A stretch of DNA of 47,657 nucleotides from an uncultured Eubacteriales bacterium (GCA_902799465.1 CADCAS010000015.1:1-47657), one strand, 5' to 3'; numbered from the stretch's first letter, positions 1-8,457 are shown. The notes: a model not told the origin generated them from the sequence alone. Numbers and translations are program-made.

Positions 1-1156
1 AGCGGCAAGTCGCTGCTGATGGTGTTTGCCGCCCAGAAGCTGCGCATGATGAAGGACCTGAATTCGCCCACGGTCCTGATCATCAACGACCGCATCGACT
101 TGAGCGGGCAGATCTTCGGCACCTTTTCCATGGCGGACGTGCCCAACCTGGTGCCGGCGGAGACCAACGCAGAGCTGACAAAGCTGCTGAAAAACGACAC
201 CCGCAAGGTAATCATCACCAAGATATTTGAGTTCCAGCGGGTGGAGGAGCCGCTGAACCTGCGGGATAACATCATCGTCATGGTGGACGAAGCCCACCGC
301 ACCCAGGAGGGCGACCTCGGCGCGCGCATGCGTATGGCGCTGCCCAACGCCTTCTTCTTCGGCCTGACGGGTACGCCTATCAACAAGCTGGACAAGAACA
401 CCTTCCTGACCTTCGGCGCGGCGGAGGATCGCAGCGGCTATATGAGCCGGTATTCCTTCGCGGATTCCGTGGGCGATCGGGCCACGCTGCCGCTGCACTT
501 CGAGCCGGTGCCGGTGAAGCTGCACGTCAATCAGGAGGCCATCGACGAGGCCTTCGCCCAGCTGACCGATGAAATGGGTCTGACGGAGGAGGAGCGCAGC
601 AAGACCGCCCAGCGCGTGCGCATGGCGGCGATCATGAAGGACCCGGAGCGCATCAAGGCGGTATGCGCGCACATCGCGGAGCACTTCATGACCAAGGTCA
701 ACCCCAACGGCTTCAAGGGCCAGGTGGTGTGCTATGACCGGGAGTGCTGCGTGCTGTATAAAAAGGAGCTGGACCGGCTGCTGGGCGAGGCGACCAGCAC
801 CATCGTCATGGATACCAACAACGACAAGGCGGACCCGGGACGAGGAAGCCAAGGTGCTGGACGATTTCCGTGATCCGAAGAACCCACTGCAGATCGTGAT
901 CGTCACCAGCAAGCTGCTGACGGGCTTCGACGCGCCGATCCTCCAGGTCATGTACCTGGACAAGCCCATGAAGGATCACACGCTGCTGCAGGCCATCCCA
1001 AATTCATCAAGCTGGGCGAGCGTCTGGAAAAGCTGCGGGAGGAACACGAAGCCGGCCTGCTGAACAGCCTGGAATTTCTGAAGGCTTTGCTGGAGATGGC
1101 CAAGGAAGCGGTCCACATGGAAAAAGAAGTGGAACCGGAGGATAACGAGGACAAGG
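1..1156 (+). pseudogene. hsdR: type I restriction enzyme R subunit (HsdR) remnant, truncated, frameshifted and internally deleted
   Basis: The window opens inside the gene, at the Walker A residues SGKS (bases 1-12). The DEAH-like box VDEAHR lies at about 282-299 and helicase motif TGTP near 370, so this is the SF2 translocase core of an HsdR subunit, which drives ATP-dependent DNA translocation and cleavage with HsdM and HsdS. The reading frame is lost near 826-842 and resumes one frame over (RDEEAKVLDDF), running through the TSKLLTGFDAP motif. At about 998-1000 it jumps back to the first frame at KFIKLGERLEKL, so a central block of the family's C-terminal half is missing. The remnant ends near 1156, where a recombinase tail begins in another frame. 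No hsdM or hsdS is visible here; they could lie upstream. It cannot encode a working enzyme as read. The G+C-rich composition differs from the A+T-rich DNA at 1850-3480. Confidence 0.85.
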
Positions 1157-1330
1157 GTAAAGCGGAACGCGCAGGCGCTTCAGGATTTGCAGGATTTCAT
1201 CCGTTCCCAGGGTAAAGAGATTACTGAATTTGACGAGAAGCTGGTCCGGAGGCTGGTCGATAGAATCACGATATCCGATGAGACGGTAACGGTGCTGTTC
1301 AAGTCAGGACAGAGCATCGAGATCCATTGA
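1157..1330 (+). pseudogene. C-terminal tail of a large site-specific (serine-type) recombinase
   Basis: Only the last ~57 codons are present, in the frame that ends with TGA at 1328-1330. The residues LVRRLVDRITISDETVTVLF followed by KSGQSIEIH match the usual C-terminal end of large serine recombinases carried by integrative elements of Clostridia. The tail is joined directly to the hsdR remnant without a start codon, so this is a deletion junction rather than a gene. In intact elements this recombinase sits at one end and catalyses integration and excision. Its position a few hundred bases from an attachment-like core (1814-1826) fits that layout. The family assignment rests on a short stretch, hence moderate confidence. 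Confidence 0.6.
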
Positions 1331-1341
1331 TAAGGGGTCAA

Positions 1342-1382
1342 CCCTCGCTGCTGGCAATAAGCTGGTGGCGAGGGCTTTTTTA
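1342..1382 (+). terminator. rho-independent terminator behind the recombinase tail
   Basis: CCCTCGC (1342-1348) pairs with GCGAGGG (1368-1374), with further pairing inside, and is followed by a T tract at 1376-1381. It starts 12 bases after the recombinase stop codon. Confidence 0.8.
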
Positions 1383-1524
1383 TTTTTGGAGCTTGCGCGC
1401 TGCCGCCCACGTTGGCCGCTGTCGCGGGCTTTGTCAGCAAGTTGGGCACGTTCTCGAAGGGTAGCGAAAAGCCCGGGACAGGGGGCGACGTGGGGCCTGT
1501 AATGCCCTTGACCACCGTTTTTTT

Positions 1525-1655
1525 CCAAAACATCTTTTTCGTAGCATATCCTTTTTGTAGCCCCAACCTGACGGCCCAAAACATCATTTTTGTAGCACAT
1601 CCAAATTGTAGCCCCAACCTGAACGCCCAAAACATTCTGTTTGTAGCCCATGAAT
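1525..1655. repeat. 51-bp tandem repeat, about two and a half units
   Basis: The string GTAGC(A/C)(T/C)ATCC recurs at 1541, 1592 and degenerately at 1643, each 51 bases apart, with TAGCCCCAACCTGA and CGCCCAAAACAT repeated at the same spacing. Because 51 is a multiple of three, minus-strand translation repeats every 17 residues (MFWAxRLGLQ, then a variable part ending in ATK) and at least two minus-strand frames stay open across it. No ribosome site or recognised domain supports a real protein. It lies between the recombinase terminator and the attachment-like core. Confidence 0.8.
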
Positions 1656-1813
1656 GTTAAGAAAGCATTTCTGTAGCCTCGCGGGAAAGAGAAAGTAGGC
1701 TAAATGAACGAGAAGGATGATGCAGGGGCAAAGGCACTGTTCTGACGAGTGAAAAAACTCCCGTAAACAGGGCGTTTTTAGGCTTATATAACTATTTTCT
1801 TGACATCAAAGCC

Positions 1814-1826
1814 ACCGTCTCGACAT
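1814..1826. other. attachment-core-like sequence matching the rlmD 3' end
   Basis: ACCGTCTCGACAT reads on the minus strand as ATGTCGAGACGGT, and matches 11 of 13 bases of the rlmD segment at 3486-3498. It lies where the DNA changes from G+C-rich to A+T-rich. I read it as a possible attachment site left between two accreted elements; this is inference. In the rest of the interval 1656-1883 I see no gene. Confidence 0.4.
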
Positions 1827-1883
1827 CATTTCGCGTGCACAAGAAAAACATCGTCTCCCGCACCTAAAAAAGGGATTATTCTA

Positions 1884-3069
1884 TCAGAATTTTCTTGTTG
1901 TATATTCATTAATTAGAGAGATCATCTTATACATAACGGATTCGTTCTCTTTAACCTTTTTTATGCACTCGATTGCATAATTGATAGCTTGCTTTTGTGA
2001 ATTAGTTAGTGTAAACTGCGATAGCATCGCTTGCAGTATTGTTAAACAATCAACAGTATCCTTAACATTTTCCGCTAAATATTCGTGCGGAACATCAATG
2101 CCATCAAGTGAATAATCTTTATACTTTCTAGGCGTTGCATTGCTAATTTGAAATATTAAATCATCGCAATCACCTTTATAGTATGTGAAAACCCTTTTTG
2201 CAAACACTCTCTTTTCAATGCTTTCTTTAGTGTTTTTCCCCAATATGTACTTTAAATAAGAATTGTGGCTTTTTGATATAATCATAGGATATAGAGAATC
2301 AAAGAAATCCGATAGATGCTTTATTGACTTCCAAGTCCGTATATATCTTCCATTAAGATTATATTCATTAATCAGCTTATTTCTTCCAAGATTACCTCTC
2401 TCTAATGCAGTTCCATGTCGAGTGTTTTCAGATGTTGTGACCCATTCCAAATTATCTATACATGAATTTGACCTATCTTCGTCAATATGATTAACCAGTG
2501 GTTTGTTATCGGGATTTGGAATAAACTGTTTAGCAACCATTATATGAGCAAATCGGAAGATAGTTTTTTATCAATGCGTAAAGTATGCGCTCGATATCCA
2601 TCATGTAAAGCACCTTTTATTATTCTATAAGTGTATTTATTGCGAATTTGTCCCATTTTATTTATTTCATATTGACTGTCTGGAAACTCTATTAGCGGAT
2701 AAAAGATAAAATACTCTTTTGGCTTCTGGATGCCTGTCGCTTCATAATATTCTTTTGCAGCAAATTCTCCATCGTCCCACGCTATATTATCCAAAGAGCA
2801 ATTTTCAGCATTTCCATCAAGATGAATTAAATCAGCATACGAATGAGAACCATCATTACACATAAAGGTCTTTGCGACTAATTCGTCAATGCGTTTGGTT
2901 TTCTTTTTCCCATTCTTATCTTCTAAAGTTCTATATACTGCACCATTAGAACTATTTTTTGTTGACTCAAAATTGTTCCTGTCTTCATACTTCGTAATTG
3001 ACCATCACGATTAATTTCATATTCTGGGTAATCTTCTAATTGAACCCAATCGCGTTTTATACTCTTCAA
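1884..3069 (-). pseudogene. NUMOD4-HNH homing-type endonuclease with two NUMOD/HNH units, broken by two frameshifts
   Basis: Read in three frames, the segment gives a first NUMOD4-like unit (WVQLEDYPEYEINRDGQL), a degenerate HNH-like unit (KRIDELVAKTF...IHLDGNAENCSLDNIAW), a second NUMOD4 unit (FPDSQYEINKMGQIRN), and a canonical HNH_3 core (VAKQFIPNPDNKPLVNHIDE...NLEWVT). Frames change in A6 runs of the coding strand at about 2955-2960 and 2564-2569. Restoring one A at each joins the protein into a continuous family-like sequence. A TTG at 3069 preceded by AGAGGA is the likely original start. Such proteins nick or cut DNA and are usually carried by phages or integrative elements. The A+T-rich composition contrasts with the flanking chromosome. 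As sequenced it is inactive; sequencing error in homopolymers is the alternative. Confidence 0.75.
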
Positions 3070-3084
3070 TTTCCATTCCTCTTT

Positions 3085-3322
3085 TCATAGTTTAAAACAC
3101 TCGCGGTTGTCATAAGTAACCTTTTTATGTTCAATAATATTTCCGTATTCTACTTCTAGGGTTTCACATATTCCGTCCAGGATAGGAAAGAAAATGTGTT
3201 TCCCTTGATTCAATTTGGTCATGGTGCTGAATGAAATGTCTTCCAGTTTGCACAAATAGGTTTCGCTCATATTCATTTTTATCAATCAGCAGCTTCCACA
3301 ATTTTATGTATCGGACAGTCAT
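3085..3322 (-). pseudogene. small XRE-family (Cro/C1-type) HTH regulator, frameshifted
   Basis: The start ATG at 3322 has GGAGG eight bases upstream. The first frame reads MTVRYIKLWKLLIDK, then the frame shifts at an A5 run near 3283-3290 and continues as SETYLCKLEDISFSTMTKL and ICETLEVEYGNIIEH. That pattern is the usual ~70-residue stand-alone HTH regulator of Firmicute integrative elements. It stops 16 bases before the HNH gene, so both were probably one transcription unit. A single extra A breaks it. Target genes are unknown. Confidence 0.7.
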
Positions 3323-3391
3323 CAAAAACGGCCTCCTGCTTGAAATGTCAAAAAGAATCTTATGGTTTTCATACCATATAGTGCTTACTTT

Positions 3392-4774
3392 CTACTCAGA
3401 ATCCTTGATCCTGTAATAATCTTCAGCATTTACTCCGATCTCAACATAGTCTTTCGGCTTAGCATTTTTGTTGCTCAAGCAGACTACCGTCTCAACGTGT
3501 CCCGTCCACGGGAACATGTCCACGGGCTGGGCGTATTGGAGGGTGTAAGCCGGGGAGAGGAGTTTGAGATCGCGGGCGAGGGTGGCGGGGTTACAGGAGA
3601 CGTAGGCGAGGGTGTGGATTTTGGCCTGGGCGAGGGCCTGCAGGAGGGCGGCGTCCGCCCCCTTGCGGGGCGGGTCGAGGATGGCGGCGTCGAAGCGCTG
3701 GCCGCGGCCGAGGAGCCGGGGGATCTCACGGGCGGCATCGGCGCAGATGAAGCGGGCGTTGGGGATGCCGTTGAGGCGGGCGTTGGCCTTTGCGTTTTCG
3801 ATGGCGGGCGGGACGATCTCGATGCCGGTGACCTCCGCGCCCCTGCGGGCGGCAGCAAGGCTGATGGTGCCCGCGCCGCAGTAGGCGTCCAGCACGCGCA
3901 GGCGGCTGTTCGGGGTGACGCCCGCGGCTTTGAGGGCCTCGGCGTAGAGGACCTCGGTCTGGGGGGGATTGACCTGGAAGAACGCCTGGGGCGACAGCTC
4001 AAATTCCAGATCGAAGAGCCTGTCCCGCAGGGTGGCGTCCCCCCGCAGACGGGTGCAGCGCCCGTCCAGCGCGTGGGTGGGTCGGCGGTTGAGCTGGCAG
4101 TACCAGACGGAGCGCACGCACGCCGGGACGGGAGCCAGCGCCCTGAGAGGATCGGCGATGGGCGCGTCGCCGCAAAGTATCAGCATCCCCTCCCCCGCCC
4201 GGTTCACCCGGGTGACCAGGTATTTGAGCCGGTCGGCGAAGGGCAGCCCGTCCAGCTGTCGGGCGAGCCAGTTCAGCGCCTCCACGCTCTTATCCGTCTG
4301 GAGCAGGCAGTCCGTCAGCGGCACCACCCGGCGGCTGCCGCGGGCGTGGGCTCCGATGACCACATGCCCGTCCTGCCGCGCGATGGGATACTCGGCCTTG
4401 TTGCGGCAGCGCTTCGGGTCGGCGCAGCCCAGCGTCGGGCGCACCTCGGGCGCAATCAGGCCGCCGATGCGGGTCAGCGCGTCGAGGACCACCCGGCGCT
4501 TCAACTCCAGCGTCCGGGCGTAGGTCATGTGCCGCCCCTGACAGCCGCCGCAATCCCCGTAGTACGGACAGTCGGGCGCGGCCCGGTCCGGAGACGCCTC
4601 TTCCACGCGAATCAGGGACGCCTCGCAGAAGCGTCCCTTTTCAGCCTCGATATGAATCTCCACCCGCTCGCCGGGGATGGCGCCGGGCACGAACACGGCG
4701 CGGCCGTCCTCCAGCCGCCCCACGCCCTGCAGCTCGGAGCCCACGCCGGTGACATCGATCACCCGCGTCTCCAT
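3392..4774 (-). CDS. rlmD: 23S rRNA (uracil-C5)-methyltransferase, RlmD/RumA family
   Basis: This TrmA-superfamily enzyme transfers a methyl group from S-adenosylmethionine to C5 of a uracil in RNA, most likely U1939 of 23S rRNA. The 460-residue protein has an N-terminal TRAM-like region, Fe-S cluster cysteines at about C69, C75, C78 and C156, the SAM loop LDAYCGAGTISL near 295-306, and the catalytic cysteine in YVSCNP near 394. I start it at the ATG at 4774, which overlaps the stop of the upstream small gene by one base; a longer frame to 4960 would only translate that gene out of frame. The last ~30 residues are encoded by A+T-rich DNA and probably come from an integrated element. The closely related TrmA/RlmCD specificities cannot be excluded. 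Confidence 0.92.
   Translation of the reverse strand: METRVIDVTGVGSELQGVGRLEDGRAVFVPGAIPGERVEIHIEAEKGRFCEASLIRVEEASPDRAAPDCPYYGDCGGCQGRHMTYARTLELKRRVVLDALTRIGGLIAPEVRPTLGCADPKRCRNKAEYPIARQDGHVVIGAHARGSRRVVPLTDCLLQTDKSVEALNWLARQLDGLPFADRLKYLVTRVNRAGEGMLILCGDAPIADPLRALAPVPACVRSVWYCQLNRRPTHALDGRCTRLRGDATLRDRLFDLEFELSPQAFFQVNPPQTEVLYAEALKAAGVTPNSRLRVLDAYCGAGTISLAAARRGAEVTGIEIVPPAIENAKANARLNGIPNARFICADAAREIPRLLGRGQRFDAAILDPPRKGADAALLQALAQAKIHTLAYVSCNPATLARDLKLLSPAYTLQYAQPVDMFPWTGHVETVVCLSNKNAKPKDYVEIGVNAEDYYRIKDSE
3486..3498. other. rlmD: integration junction inside the rlmD 3' end (putative attachment core)
   Basis: On the minus strand this encodes the VETV residues of rlmD. Upstream codons are strongly G+C-rich; from the next few codons on, the coding sequence becomes A+T-rich (NKNAKPKDYVEIG...), as if the native last codons were replaced by element-borne ones. 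The 3' end of this gene (rum/rumA) is an established insertion site for integrative elements in streptococci. The core is repeated with two mismatches at 1814-1826. Confidence 0.55.
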
Positions 4775-4983
4775 CACAGTCCCCGCTCCATCAGGTACAG
4801 GCGGGCTTCCTCCGCCTCGGATTCCAGCGCCTTGATCTCGATGTCCTCGGCGCTGTCCCCCATCGTGGGCCTGCGGTCCACCATGAAGCCGCCCTCCCGG
4901 AGCAGCTCCTCGATCCGCTGCGCCTGGCGCTCGCTTCGGGCGATGTAGATCACGCGCCACAGTCCTGCCCGCGTCGTCCGCAT
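4774..4983 (-). CDS. small conserved protein upstream of rlmD, ferredoxin-like-fold type
   Basis: The 69-residue protein begins at the ATG at 4983, five bases after a strong AGGAGGTGA; an in-frame ATG at 5043 lacks a ribosome site. The sequence VIYIARSERQAQRIEELLRE followed by GGFMVDRRP and a final EIKALESEAEEARLYL resembles the short beta-alpha-beta proteins grouped with DUF2007-like putative signal-transducing proteins that occur next to housekeeping genes in Clostridia. It has no signal peptide or membrane segment. Its stop overlaps the rlmD start by one base, so the two are probably translationally coupled. The function is unknown. Confidence 0.7.
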   Translation of the reverse strand: MRTTRAGLWRVIYIARSERQAQRIEELLREGGFMVDRRPTMGDSAEDIEIKALESEAEEARLYLMERGL

Positions 4984-5053
4984 GCGCCTCACCTCCTGTA
5001 TTTCCTGCATATCATTATACATCCGCGCGTCTGTAGAAGTCAAATCATAAATG

Positions 5054-5086
5054 CAGGGAACAGGGAGCGTCGTTCCCTGTTCCCTG
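5054..5086 (-). terminator. inverted repeat behind valS, made of 7-bp units
   Basis: CAGGGAACAGGGA (5054-5066) is perfectly complementary to TCCCTGTTCCCTG (5074-5086), leaving a 7-base loop, just after the valS stop at 5093. It probably works as a terminator although no strong T tract follows. Both arms have a 7-base period, like the heptamer arms elsewhere in the window. Confidence 0.55.
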
Positions 5087-5092
5087 TCATGC

Positions 5093-7819
5093 CTATCTCA
5101 GGGATTCCATCTCGGCGATGCGCGCCTTGAGCTTCTCCAGCAGGCCGCGATTGGTATTGAGCTTTTCCTTCTCGCTCTCCACCAGCTGGGCGGGGGCCTT
5201 GTTGACGAAGCCGGGGTTGGAGAGCATCTTCTCGGCCCGGGCAATCTCGCCCTCCAGACCCTTGAGGTCCTTGGCGAGGCGCTTGAGCTCCTTCTCCACG
5301 TCCACCAGCTCGCCCAGCGGGATAAACAGCTCGCAGGGCTCGGTGACGGCGGAGGCGGACTTCTCGGGATTGGCGGCGGCGGGGTCCAGCAGGGTCACGC
5401 CGCTGGCGTTGGCCAGGCGCTTGAAGTAGCCCTCGGCGTTTTCGAGCACGCCGGCCCAGCCCGCGTGGGGCTTGAGCATCAGGGTGGCCTTGCGACCGGG
5501 CTGGACGTTCATCTCGGCGCGGAGGTTGCGCACGGCGCGGATCACGTCCATGATGCCCTCCATCCGCGCGGCCTCGGCGGGGAAGTCGTACTCGGCCTTC
5601 AGCTCGGGCCAGGCGGCCTTGATGAGCATGCCGTCGACATTGGGCAGATAGCTGTAGACCTCCTCGGTGATGAACGGCATGTAGGGGTGCAGCAGCTTGA
5701 GCATGCCGGTGAGCACGTACAGCAGCACCTCCTGGGTGGTGGCCTTCACATCGGCGTCGGCGTCGTACAGGCCCTGCTTGGCGGCCTCGATATACCAGTC
5801 GCAGAAGGTGGACCACACGAAGTCATACAGCTTGGTGGCGGCCAGGCCCAGGTCGTAGTTCTCCAGGTTCTCGGTCACGCCGCGCACGGCCTCCTGGTAC
5901 CGGGTGAGTATCCACTTGTCGGACAGGGACAGCCTGCTCACGTCGATGCCCTTAGGCTCAAAATCTTGGAGGTTCATCAGCACGAAGCGGCTGGCGTTCC
6001 AGATCTTGTTGGCGAAGTTGCGGAAGGACTCGATCTTCTCCTTGGACATGCGGATGTCGCTGCCGGGGGCCACGCCCATCACCAGCGAGAAGCGCAGCGC
6101 ATCCGCGCCAAACTCGTCGATGACCTCGATGGGGTCGATGCCGTTGCCCAGGGACTTCGACATCTTGCGGCCCAGGGCGTCGCGCACCAGGCCGTGCATC
6201 AGCGCCACCTCGAAGGGGCACTGGCCGGTGTGCTCGATGCCGGAGAACACCATGCGGGCCAGCCAGAAGAAGATGATGTCGTAGCCGCAGGACAGCACGG
6301 TGTTGGGGTAGTAGTACTTGAAGTCGTCGGTCTGCTCCGGCCAGCCCAGCGTGGAGAAGGGCCACAGGGCAGAGGAGAACCAGGTGTCCAGCACATCCTC
6401 GTCCTGGTGCACGGGCTTGCCGCACTTTGGGCAGACGGTAATGTCCTCGCGGGTGACAAAGGTCTCGCTGCAATCGTCGCAGTAGAAGGCCGGGATGCGG
6501 TGGCCCCACCACAGCTGGCGGCTGATGCACCAGTCACGGGTGTTCTCCATCCAGTGCAGATAGGTCTTTTCAAAGCGATCCGGGATGAACCGCAGCTTCT
6601 TGTCGTACACCACCTGGCAGGCGGGCTCGGCCAGGGGCTTCATCTTCACAAACCACTGGCGGGACACCATGGGCTCGACCACGGTGTGGCAGCGGTAGCA
6701 GGTGCCGACCTCGTGGGTCAGCGGCTCCACGCGCTTCAGCAGGCCCAGCGCCTTCAGGTCCTCCACGATGACCTTGCGGGCCTCGGCGGTTGTCATGCCG
6801 GCGTACTTGCCGCAGTCCAGCACGGAGGGCTCGTCCACGGTGGCGCGGCCGCTGGCGCGCAGCTCGGCGTTTTCGGCGGCCTCCTTCGCCCCGGTCATGT
6901 GGCCGTCCTCGGTGAACACGCGAACCATGGGCAGGTCGTGGCGCTTGCCCACCTCGAAGTCGTTGGGGTCGTGGGCGGGGGTGATCTTCACCACGCCGGT
7001 GCCCTTCTCCATGTCGGCGTGCTCGTCGCAGACGATGGGGATCTCCTTGTCGATCAGCGGCAGGATCACGTGGCAGCCGTGCAGATGGGCGTAGCGCTCA
7101 TCCTCCGGGTTGATGGCCACGGCGGTGTCGCCCAGCATGGTCTCCGGGCGGGTGGTGGCCAGCTCCAGCAGCTCGCCGGTCTCCTTCACGGGATACAGGA
7201 TGTGCCAGAAGCTGCCGTCCTTGGTCTCGTACTCCACCTCGGCGTCGGACAGGGAGGTCAGGCAGCAGGGGCACCAGTTGATCATGCGGCTGCCGCGATA
7301 GATCAGGCCCTTCTCATACAGCCGCACAAAGGTCTCGCGCACGGCGCGGGACAGGCCCTCGTCCATGGTGAAGCGCTCGCGGTCCCAGTCGCAGGACACG
7401 CCCAGCTTGCGGAGCTGCCTGACGATCCTGCCGCCGTACTCCTTTTTCCACTCCCAGGTGCGCTCCAGGAACTTCTCGCGGCCCACCTGCCACTTGGTCT
7501 TGCCCTCCTTGCGCAGGGCGTCCACCACCTTCACCTCGGTGGCGATGGCGGCGTGGTCGGTGCCGGGGACCCACAGGGTGGGGTCGCCCTTCATGCGGTG
7601 GTAGCGAATCAGCACGTCCTGGGGCATTTCGTCCAGAGCGTGGCCGATGTGCAGCTGGCCGGTGATGTTCGGCGGGGGCATGACGATCACGAAGGGCTTC
7701 TTGCTCTCGTCCTTCACCGGCGCGAACGCCCCGGAGCTCTCCCACATCTCATAGATGCGCCCCTCCACCTGGTTGGGCTGGAACACCTTTTCCATCGTAA
7801 ATTCCTTTTGGGTCTGCAT
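5093..7819 (-). CDS. valS: valyl-tRNA synthetase
   Basis: This class Ia aminoacyl-tRNA synthetase charges tRNA-Val in the cytoplasm. The 908-residue protein has PPPNITGQLHIGHAL (HIGH at 57-60), the editing-domain motif ATTRPETMLGDTAVA near 221-236, zinc-type cysteines around 449-466, the DTWFSSALWPFS motif near 478-490, KMSKS at 552-556, and a charged C-terminal coiled coil (about 835-905) typical of ValRS. The start ATG at 7819 follows GAGGAG; the internal ATG at 7795 is possible but has a weaker site. It follows a small membrane-protein gene by 41 bases without an obvious promoter, so both are expected to be read from the T-box-controlled promoter at 8428-8457. Confidence 0.97.
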   Translation of the reverse strand: MQTQKEFTMEKVFQPNQVEGRIYEMWESSGAFAPVKDESKKPFVIVMPPPNITGQLHIGHALDEMPQDVLIRYHRMKGDPTLWVPGTDHAAIATEVKVVDALRKEGKTKWQVGREKFLERTWEWKKEYGGRIVRQLRKLGVSCDWDRERFTMDEGLSRAVRETFVRLYEKGLIYRGSRMINWCPCCLTSLSDAEVEYETKDGSFWHILYPVKETGELLELATTRPETMLGDTAVAINPEDERYAHLHGCHVILPLIDKEIPIVCDEHADMEKGTGVVKITPAHDPNDFEVGKRHDLPMVRVFTEDGHMTGAKEAAENAELRASGRATVDEPSVLDCGKYAGMTTAEARKVIVEDLKALGLLKRVEPLTHEVGTCYRCHTVVEPMVSRQWFVKMKPLAEPACQVVYDKKLRFIPDRFEKTYLHWMENTRDWCISRQLWWGHRIPAFYCDDCSETFVTREDITVCPKCGKPVHQDEDVLDTWFSSALWPFSTLGWPEQTDDFKYYYPNTVLSCGYDIIFFWLARMVFSGIEHTGQCPFEVALMHGLVRDALGRKMSKSLGNGIDPIEVIDEFGADALRFSLVMGVAPGSDIRMSKEKIESFRNFANKIWNASRFVLMNLQDFEPKGIDVSRLSLSDKWILTRYQEAVRGVTENLENYDLGLAATKLYDFVWSTFCDWYIEAAKQGLYDADADVKATTQEVLLYVLTGMLKLLHPYMPFITEEVYSYLPNVDGMLIKAAWPELKAEYDFPAEAARMEGIMDVIRAVRNLRAEMNVQPGRKATLMLKPHAGWAGVLENAEGYFKRLANASGVTLLDPAAANPEKSASAVTEPCELFIPLGELVDVEKELKRLAKDLKGLEGEIARAEKMLSNPGFVNKAPAQLVESEKEKLNTNRGLLEKLKARIAEMESLR

Positions 7820-7860
7820 AGGTATACACTCCTCTGTGTTATTTTCAAATGATTAATTGA

Positions 7861-8115
7861 CTACAGACAGATGGCCATGATGGCCCCGACGCCGCAGACG
7901 AGCACGCCCGCCAGCCTGACGAAGGGCCGGTTTCGGACCGCGAAGGCCGCGACGGCGCCCGCCGCGGTGACGGCGACGCCCACCCACTGGAGGGGCTTGA
8001 GCGCCGCGGGCGACAGCGCGCCCTGGCCCGAGGACTGAAACAGCAGATACGCCGCGACGCCGATGACGATCACCGGCAGCACCCAGCCGCCCGGACGACG
8101 GTGTTCTCCCGACAT
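7861..8115 (-). CDS. small two-helix membrane protein between the T-box leader and valS
   Basis: The 84-residue product begins at the ATG at 8115 behind a near-perfect GGAGGTGATACC spacing. Two hydrophobic stretches are visible: VLPVIVIGVAAYLLF (about 12-26), and one or two helices between about 44 and 84 (WVGVAVTAAGAVAAFAV and LAGVLVCGVGAIMAICL). A basic segment (RNRPFVR) separates the last two. I recognise no family. It is the first gene of the T-box/valS unit and would therefore be induced by uncharged tRNA-Val, which is unusual for a membrane protein. It could also be a passenger with no role in translation. Confidence 0.6.
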   Translation of the reverse strand: MSGEHRRPGGWVLPVIVIGVAAYLLFQSSGQGALSPAALKPLQWVGVAVTAAGAVAAFAVRNRPFVRLAGVLVCGVGAIMAICL

Positions 8116-8195
8116 GGTATCACCTCCAGGATGCGGTGGCATTCGACAGGCGCACGCGCCCGACCGATCTGCCCAAACCGCTTCCGAATTGAATC

Positions 8196-8427
8196 AAAAA
8201 GCGGAGCACCCACCCAACAAGGGCGGAATGCTCCGCGGTACCACCTTATTCGCCGCTCGCGCGGCCTCTGTGCGCTTTAAGGGGCGCGCCCCGGCGGGCT
8301 AATCCGTTCACCCGCCCGTCTCGGAAGCGACCTTCATCCGAGCCCGTTCCCGGCGGCCTTTCAGCCAGCGAACCGCCTCTCTTTGGGGGGAAGCCCGGAT
8401 TACTCCTCTTCGTCATCGACGACAACC
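8196..8427 (-). promoter_or_regulatory. T-box riboswitch leader, probably valine-specific
   Basis: The T-box consensus AAGGTGGTACCGCGG is read on the minus strand at 8247-8233. It is followed by a terminator: GCGGAGCA (8236-8229) pairs with TGCTCCGC (8208-8201), then five T. Upstream, the Stem I signature GACGAAGAGGAGTA and the flank GAAG...CTTC enclose the loop GAAGGTCGC; the likely specifier GTC (8331-8329) codes for valine, consistent with valS downstream. Uncharged tRNA-Val should stabilise the antiterminator and allow transcription. Confidence 0.88.
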
Positions 8428-8457
8428 ATTATAGCACCGACGCGCCGTCAGTGTCAA
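8428..8457 (-). promoter_or_regulatory. promoter of the valS T-box unit
   Basis: The -35 TTGACA (8457-8452) and -10 TATAAT (8433-8428) match the vegetative consensus perfectly, with an 18-base spacer, directly upstream of the leader. Confidence 0.8.

Noticed and set aside
1180..1651. Minus-strand open frames across the 51-bp repeat as a real repeat protein
   Set aside because: No ribosome site or domain, two frames are equally open because of the period, and the frame overlaps the recombinase tail and terminator on the other strand.
2540..2863. Programmed frameshifting in the HNH gene
   Set aside because: Two separate shifts at plain A6 runs plus a third in the neighbouring XRE gene, without stimulatory structure or slippery heptamer of the usual kind, fit decay or read error better.
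3330..3500. Separate small plus-strand gene at the rlmD 3' end
   Set aside because: The long plus-strand frame from 3362 is antisense to rlmD and has no ribosome site or recognised domain.
5051..7852. A 933-codon open frame antisense to valS
   Set aside because: Its product is Gly/His/Leu/Val-rich with no domain, and it mirrors valS codon use; it is a shadow of the real gene in G+C-rich DNA. The same holds for the long antisense frames over the Ig-GDPD, carboxypeptidase, rlmD and acyl-CoA synthetase genes.
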